Origin: CAUSKK01 sp963533935
Lineage (GTDB): Bacteria > Pseudomonadota > Gammaproteobacteria > Cardiobacteriales > Cardiobacteriaceae
Reading direction: 5' to 3'
Assembly (NCBI GenBank): GCA_963533935.1
Contig: CAUSQL010000051.1
Span: forward strand, 1-9,573
Length of the DNA stretch: 9,573 nt
How positions within the stretch are numbered: position 1 is the first letter of the stretch; each line of letters begins with the position of its first letter. A program made the position numbers and the translations under genes. The notes under the pieces are model-generated. The model was not told where the DNA came from, made no database searches, and saw only the letters and a list, made by a program, of their open reading frames with translations. Positions 6,031 through 9,573 of the stretch are shown here, piece after piece.

Positions 6031-6109
6031 TTTACCGACAGACGGGCGCTTCCCCTGTATGTATTTAGGCCTTAAATACATACAGGGGAAGCGCCCGTCT
6101 GTCGGTAAA
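6031..6109. repeat. 79-bp almost perfect palindrome (core member of the repeat family, copy 6)
   Basis: Each arm is 39 bases around the single base 6070. I paired every position and found one non-complementary pair (G6068 with T6072, which would still wobble-pair in RNA). The left arm reads ttaccgacagacgggcgctt then cccctgtatgtattta; the right arm is its complement. The outer parts match the ends of the copies at 1031 and 3408, but the 33-nt insert of the long copies is absent. It lies eight bases after the permease-2 stop and about 60 bases before the phosphatase gene. It could fold as a cruciform in DNA or a very stable RNA hairpin; the exit side has no T-run. Confidence 0.92.
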
Positions 6110-6169
6110 TAAGCTGAAGGGCCCCGGTCAAGCCTTTAGAATCTAGCCCATCACAGCACGGAGAAAATC

Positions 6170-6595
6170 ATGACGCCCGAAAAAATTCTTGTGGTCTGCC
6201 TCGGCAATATCTGCCGTTCCCCCACCGGCGAGCGGCTCTTACAGCACTATCTACCCCGGAAAATCGTCCGCTCCGCCGGCCTGGCCGCCGTGGTCAATGG
6301 TCAGGCCCACCCGCTTTCCCAGCGCATCGCCGCCGAACATCAAATTTACCTGGACAACCACCGGCCCCAGCAGCTCACCGCCGCCCTCATGGACGAGTTC
6401 GACCTGATTCTCGTCATGGAAGAATGGCAGCGGCTGAAGGCCCAGGCCCTTAACCCCCAGGCCGCCCATAAGGTGCAGCTCTTCGCCGATAAAAAAATCC
6501 CCGACCCCTACGGCCACGATGAGGAGGCCTTCCGCCAGGTCTTTAAACAAATGGACGCGGCGGCCCGGCAATGGGCCGAGGAATTGGGCCCATGA
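6170..6595 (+). CDS. Low-molecular-weight protein tyrosine phosphatase (Wzb/Etp-like)
   Basis: This is a cytoplasmic phosphatase that removes phosphate from tyrosines. In polysaccharide loci its usual target is the partner BY-kinase. The catalytic loop is intact: CLGNICRS at residues 10-17 (nucleophile Cys10, Arg16, the C-X5-R signature). The general-acid loop is also intact: DPYG at 112-115 (Asp112). The SAG block (RSAGL) and the LILVME segment fit the family, and the 141-residue length is normal. The start ATG 6170 has GGAGA at 6160-6164 five bases upstream; tagaat at 6137-6142 is a possible but weak -10 box. The stop codon lies inside the start of the next gene (4-base ATGA overlap), so it should be made together with the kinase-like protein. 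Arsenate reductase of the same fold is less likely because DPYG and GNICRSP fit phosphatases well. Confidence 0.92.
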   Translation: MTPEKILVVCLGNICRSPTGERLLQHYLPRKIVRSAGLAAVVNGQAHPLSQRIAAEHQIYLDNHRPQQLTAALMDEFDLILVMEEWQRLKAQALNPQAAHKVQLFADKKIPDPYGHDEEAFRQVFKQMDAAARQWAEELGP

Positions 6596-8388
6596 GGGCG
6601 CTGCTGGCCCGACTCTGGCCCCTGCGCCAGCGCCTGCTACTCTGGCTCAGCCTCGGGCTGCTGGCCGGGCTGCTGCTGCTGATTCACCAGCCGCGCCTTT
6701 ACCACAGCCGCGCGGTGGTGGAAATGCCGGTGGCCGGCGAGGCCCTCGCCCTGGACTTGGAGGAACAGCTGCGGACCCGGGCCACCGCTTTGGCCTGGCG
6801 CAGTGAGTACCTGTCGCCGCCGGGCCATCGGCTCTGGGACCAGTTGCAGCGCTGGTGGACGGGGGAAGAAGCGCCGCCGTTCACGCCGGCGGAGTTGGGT
6901 TCTGTAAATCCGCCGCTGCTGCTGGTGCCGGCCGGGAGCGGCAGCCAGCTATGTTCCTTAAAAGCCCAGCGCTGCCACCCTTCACCCCTGACCGTGGACC
7001 AGCCGCTGCAAATCACGGCGCTGGCGCCGGCCACGGTGGCGCGGGCGCTGCGCCGGGCCCTACAGGTGCACGAGCGGGGCAATGGCCGGCTGGTGGTGGA
7101 TTTCACCGGCCCCTATCCGCAGAGCCGCCAGCTGCTGCGGGATTTACTTGATGAATATTTGGCGGAGAAAAACCGGACGGCCCGCCAGGGGCAGACCCAG
7201 CAGCGGCAGCGGTTGCAGGAAGAGCTGCACAGCAATGAGGCGGCACTGAAAAAATTGACGGAGGACCGGCGGGCGCGCTTCCTCGACCAGGGCAGCGGCC
7301 TAAATCTGGACGGCACCGCCGGCCTGGACGCGCTGCTAAAGCTGAAGTTACAGCTGAGCGATTTGGCCAGCGAGGAGAAGAAATTAGCGGAGCTTTACAC
7401 CAAAGACCACCCCAGCTATCGGGCGCTGTTGGAGAAGATTAAATTATTGAGTGATTATAAAAATCGCCTGGAAAAACAACTGGATAGCGCCCCGGAAGAC
7501 CGCTGGCAGGCGCTGAAATTCCAGGAAGAATACCGGCAGTTGGAGAGCCGCCGGCAGCATTTACAGCAGCAGTTGGCGCAGCTAGCGGAGCCGCGGCCCT
7601 GGGGCGAAATCCTCAGCGTGGGCGGGGGTGAAGTGGTGGGCCCGGCGGCCTGGCCCTATTTAAGTGGCGGTGCCATGTTGTTCCTCCTACTGGGCCTGGC
7701 CTATTACCTGCCACGCAGTCCGGCCATCGGCCTTCAGGATTTGCAGGGCCTGGGCCCGCTAATCGGTCGCCTGCCCCGCAGTGCGGCGGCGCGGCCCGGT
7801 CAGGTCTTAGCCCTCGAACAGCTGGAAGACCCGGCCCTGCTGGCCCTGCGGCCGCTCTGGGGGCAAATCTATTTTTCGGAAGCCAAGCTCATCGGCCTGG
7901 CCAGCCTGGTGCCCGGCCAGGGCGGCAGCTTCTGCACCATGAATCTGGCGGTGCTGCTGGCCCAGAGTGGGCGCAAGAGTTTGCTCATTGACGGTAACGG
8001 CGCCCGGCCGAGTCTGGCCCGGGCCTTCAAATTGGCGGCCGCGCCCGCCGGCGCCCTCAGTGAAGGCATTCAGGCCACGGCCCAGGAAAATTTAGACCTG
8101 CTCAGCCTTGGGCCCATGCAGGGCCTGAACCGTTGGCTGGAGCTGGAGCGGCTGCTGTCTAACGCCCGCCAGGGCTATGACTTTATTTTGCTGGACCTGC
8201 CACCGCTGCTAGCCGCGGATAGTGGCCTGCTGCTGGCGCAGCTGGTAGAGCGCCTCTATCTGGTGGTGAATTTGCAGATGAGTCCGGCCCAGTGGGCGCA
8301 GGCGCAGCTGCGGCTGACCGGTTTGACGCCGCCGGCGGGCTTATTACTCAATGGAATCCAGGAGCCGACCGCTTTTCAGGGCTATTGA
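6592..8388 (+). CDS. Wzz/Wzc-like membrane protein with degenerate BY-kinase domain
   Basis: This inner-membrane polysaccharide co-polymerase-like protein of 598 residues has a first membrane helix at about 13-31, a large periplasmic part with glutamine/leucine/lysine-rich coiled coil at about 180-335, a second helix at about 350-372 and a cytoplasmic P-loop domain. The tail resembles bacterial tyrosine kinases (LASLVPGQGGSFCTMNLAV, SLLIDGNGARP, YDFILLDLPPLL), but key residues are changed. The Walker A lysine position is Gly445, in PGQGGSF where PGxGKS is expected. In Walker A' Asp467 is kept but the second acidic position is Asn469. Walker B Asp535 is kept. There is no C-terminal tyrosine cluster, only the final Tyr598. 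So it is probably a non-catalytic sensor or chain-length protein. Two periplasmic cysteines (QLCSLKAQRC) could pair. I chose ATG 6592 because GAGGA (6578-6582) precedes it and it overlaps the phosphatase stop; an ATG at 6571 lies further inside that gene. Confidence 0.85.
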   Translation: MRALLARLWPLRQRLLLWLSLGLLAGLLLLIHQPRLYHSRAVVEMPVAGEALALDLEEQLRTRATALAWRSEYLSPPGHRLWDQLQRWWTGEEAPPFTPAELGSVNPPLLLVPAGSGSQLCSLKAQRCHPSPLTVDQPLQITALAPATVARALRRALQVHERGNGRLVVDFTGPYPQSRQLLRDLLDEYLAEKNRTARQGQTQQRQRLQEELHSNEAALKKLTEDRRARFLDQGSGLNLDGTAGLDALLKLKLQLSDLASEEKKLAELYTKDHPSYRALLEKIKLLSDYKNRLEKQLDSAPEDRWQALKFQEEYRQLESRRQHLQQQLAQLAEPRPWGEILSVGGGEVVGPAAWPYLSGGAMLFLLLGLAYYLPRSPAIGLQDLQGLGPLIGRLPRSAAARPGQVLALEQLEDPALLALRPLWGQIYFSEAKLIGLASLVPGQGGSFCTMNLAVLLAQSGRKSLLIDGNGARPSLARAFKLAAAPAGALSEGIQATAQENLDLLSLGPMQGLNRWLELERLLSNARQGYDFILLDLPPLLAADSGLLLAQLVERLYLVVNLQMSPAQWAQAQLRLTGLTPPAGLLLNGIQEPTAFQGY

Positions 8389-8401
8389 GCCGGTTATTTT
8401 T

Positions 8402-8407
8402 TATAAT
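8402..8407 (+). promoter_or_regulatory. Possible -10 box (TATAAT) upstream of the SPFH/GYF gene
   Basis: A perfect tataat lies 37 bases before ATG 8445, in a short A+T-rich gap right after the kinase-like gene's stop. At the expected -35 distance (about 8379-8384) the sequence is gggcta, a poor match, so strength or need for an activator is uncertain. It suggests the last two genes are transcribed separately from the phosphatase/kinase-like pair. Confidence 0.4.
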
Positions 8408-8444
8408 GCCGCTTAACAGTTAAATCTATTGTGGGAAGAAGATA

Positions 8445-9302
8445 ATGCAGTTTTTTTCATCTAAAAAAGTAATGCCAACCATTAAATCCAGCGATACGGT
8501 CGCCATTAAATCCCTGCCCCGGGGCGAATGTATTGTGGAATTAAATTCCGCCAATCAGGATGCGGTAATTTTTAATCAGAAAGACCAACGTTTTTTACCC
8601 AGCGGCATTCATAAATTTGATAATGAAAGTTTCGAGTTTATTTTATTCATTAGTGATTTCTCCCTGGAAACCCAATGGCATTCCCGCCTAATTGGTGCCG
8701 ATAAGATTTATACGGTAGGCGGCAATATAACTATTATTTTAGATAACAAGGAAAGTTTGGCACGGAATATTCTTTTGGAATATCGGGAAAGCGGCCAGGT
8801 ATTGAATTACCCCCATTGCATAAACCATATCGTTCAGCATTTCAGCGATGTGGTTTGTCAGGAAGTTAATCAGGAGGAATTTCGGCCGGAAATCCATATG
8901 CAGCACCTGCCTGACTATTTATTCACGCGCATGAGTAAATTATTATTGGAAGAGGCAGGATTAAATTTGGTATTAATTGATGCGGAAATAGTGGAAGCAA
9001 TAGATAAGGGCGCAGAATATGCCGAAGCCAATGAGGATTTCGACGTGGAGCAATTAAATAGTTTGCCCATTAAGGCGGAAATAATTGAGCCGAAAAATAA
9101 ACGGCCAGCCTTTTCCACCGTTAAAGAATATTTCTATATTAATGCCAATGGTGAACGGGTGGGATTAGTATCCGAAGATGAAATTCAAAAATTAATCGAT
9201 AATAATGAAATTTTCCCGGCCACCCGTGTATGGAAAAAGGAAAACGGACGCTGGGATTCAGTAATTAATTTAGGAAAGTTTTATTTTAAAGATGAAAATT
9301 AA
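8445..9302 (+). CDS. SPFH-like protein with C-terminal GYF_2-like domain, A+T-rich
   Basis: I do not recognise a named gene, but parts can be read in its 285 residues. Residues about 15-185 look like a divergent SPFH/band-7 domain of the YdjI or virion-core type: VAIKSLPRGECIVELNS, an AVIFNQKDQRFLPSGIHKF strand pair, a GGNITIILDN segment and the helix-strand ending MSKLLLEEAGLNLVLIDAEIVEAID. There is no leading membrane helix and no long coiled coil. After an acidic linker, residues 228-275 fit a GYF_2 domain (EYFYINANGERVGLVSEDEIQKLI ... ATRVWKKENGRWDSV), usually a peptide-docking module. ATG 8445 has GGAAG at 8434-8438 six bases upstream. Base use is sharply different from its neighbours (sampled 60-base lines give about 33-47% G+C, with TTA, ATT and AAT codons favoured), which hints at transfer. 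It overlaps the next start by 11 bases. Existence as a gene is firm; domain calls are by eye. Confidence 0.75.
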   Translation: MQFFSSKKVMPTIKSSDTVAIKSLPRGECIVELNSANQDAVIFNQKDQRFLPSGIHKFDNESFEFILFISDFSLETQWHSRLIGADKIYTVGGNITIILDNKESLARNILLEYRESGQVLNYPHCINHIVQHFSDVVCQEVNQEEFRPEIHMQHLPDYLFTRMSKLLLEEAGLNLVLIDAEIVEAIDKGAEYAEANEDFDVEQLNSLPIKAEIIEPKNKRPAFSTVKEYFYINANGERVGLVSEDEIQKLIDNNEIFPATRVWKKENGRWDSVINLGKFYFKDEN

Positions 9303-9573
9303 CAAGAAGTCTCTCTTATGGCTGGCTCTATTTATGTCAGCCCATAGTTTTGCCCAGCTGGACCTCTACGTCTGCAATGAGGACGGCATGGAGAACATTT
9401 ACAGCAAGCCCACCGGTCCAAACTGCCGCCCCTATGGCCAGCCCGAACCGAAGAGAGAAGCGCCCAAGACCAAATTAGCCGATCTTAAGGCCATGGCCCA
9501 GCAGGGTCAGCCGGCGGTACAGCAAGCACAGCAAGCACAGCAAGCACAGCAAGCACAGCAAGCACAGCAAGCA
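9292..9573 (+). CDS. Small exported protein with QQA tandem repeats (3' end outside window)
   Basis: No known family is clear. The first 21 residues look like a signal peptide: MKINKK, a hydrophobic LLWLALFMS core, then AHSFA before Gln22. The mature part starts QLDLYVCNEDGMENIYSKP and has two cysteines (28 and 45) that could form a disulfide. The shape is loosely like short DUF4124-type envelope proteins, but I would not assign it. A charged proline/lysine linker leads, from residue 77, into repeated Gln-Gln-Ala that continues to the window edge without a stop, so the length is unknown (at least 94 residues). The ATG at 9292 lies inside the end of the preceding gene (11-base overlap). An aggaaag at 9272-9278 lies 13 bases upstream, a little far, so coupling to upstream translation is likely. 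Base composition is back to the G+C-rich style. Confidence 0.72.
   Translation, partial: MKINKKSLLWLALFMSAHSFAQLDLYVCNEDGMENIYSKPTGPNCRPYGQPEPKREAPKTKLADLKAMAQQGQPAVQQAQQAQQAQQAQQAQQA
9520..9573 (+). repeat. Six perfect tandem copies of cagcaagca
   Basis: The nine-base unit cagcaagca is repeated six times without a single difference, right up to the last base, so the full array is probably longer. It is in frame with the exported protein and encodes Gln-Gln-Ala. Because the unit is nine bases, gain or loss of copies changes protein length but not frame. Confidence 0.97.

Noticed and set aside
6031..6109. Ordinary rho-independent terminator
   Set aside because: The arms are far too long, there is no T-run on either side, and the sequence is shared with other intergenic copies, so it is better described as a repeat element.
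6571..6591. Earlier ATG for the kinase-like gene
   Set aside because: It adds only MGRGIGP inside the phosphatase gene. The ATG at 6592 has GAGGA nine bases upstream and the usual ATGA overlap.
9520..9573. CRISPR-like array
   Set aside because: The units are nine bases, directly adjacent and in frame with a coding sequence; there are no spacers.

Overview
The window looks like chromosomal DNA from a G+C-rich proteobacterium, most likely a gammaproteobacterium. The evidence is a PEP carboxylase ending in the usual RNTG tail, a YbeZ-type PhoH next to YbeY, and a Wzb/Wzc-like pair. The genus cannot be named from the sequence alone. Most genes are G+C-rich. One gene near the right end (8445-9302) is clearly A+T-rich.

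Layout, left to right. The 3' part of ppc (+) runs in from the left edge and converges on the minus-strand phoH-ybeY pair. The 435 bases between them hold no gene and are a patchwork of palindromic repeat pieces. Divergent from phoH is a stand-alone NMN adenylyltransferase-type gene (+). It is followed by a second copy of the palindromic element. Next comes a compact three-gene operon for a metal-type ABC transporter: one ATPase and two permeases, joined by 4-base and 1-base overlaps, with no binding-protein gene nearby. A 79-bp almost perfect palindrome, the simplest member of the same repeat family, closes that operon. Then come a low-molecular-weight tyrosine phosphatase and, overlapping it by 4 bases, a Wzc/BY-kinase-like membrane protein whose Walker A lysine is lost. 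Last are an A+T-rich SPFH-like/GYF_2-like gene and an overlapping small exported protein that runs off the right edge in a QQA tandem repeat.

Two signals stand out beyond the genes. One is the intergenic palindrome family: a 79-bp core, longer versions carrying a 33-nt insert that itself holds small hairpins, and broken half-copies. It sits only between genes. The other is a marked shortage of GATC (one by eye) and of GGATG/CATCC (one by eye). This shortage visibly shapes codon choice: Ile-Leu is written ATT-CTC or ATA-CTG, and ATC-CT appears only after an A.

Working together, ppc, phoH-ybeY and the adenylyltransferase are housekeeping (anaplerosis, ribosome maturation, NAD metabolism). The ABC operon should move Mn/Fe/Zn-type ions. 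The phosphatase and kinase-like pair suggests surface-polysaccharide control. The last two genes look like a co-translated envelope module of unknown function. All calls come from reading the sequence; no searches were run.
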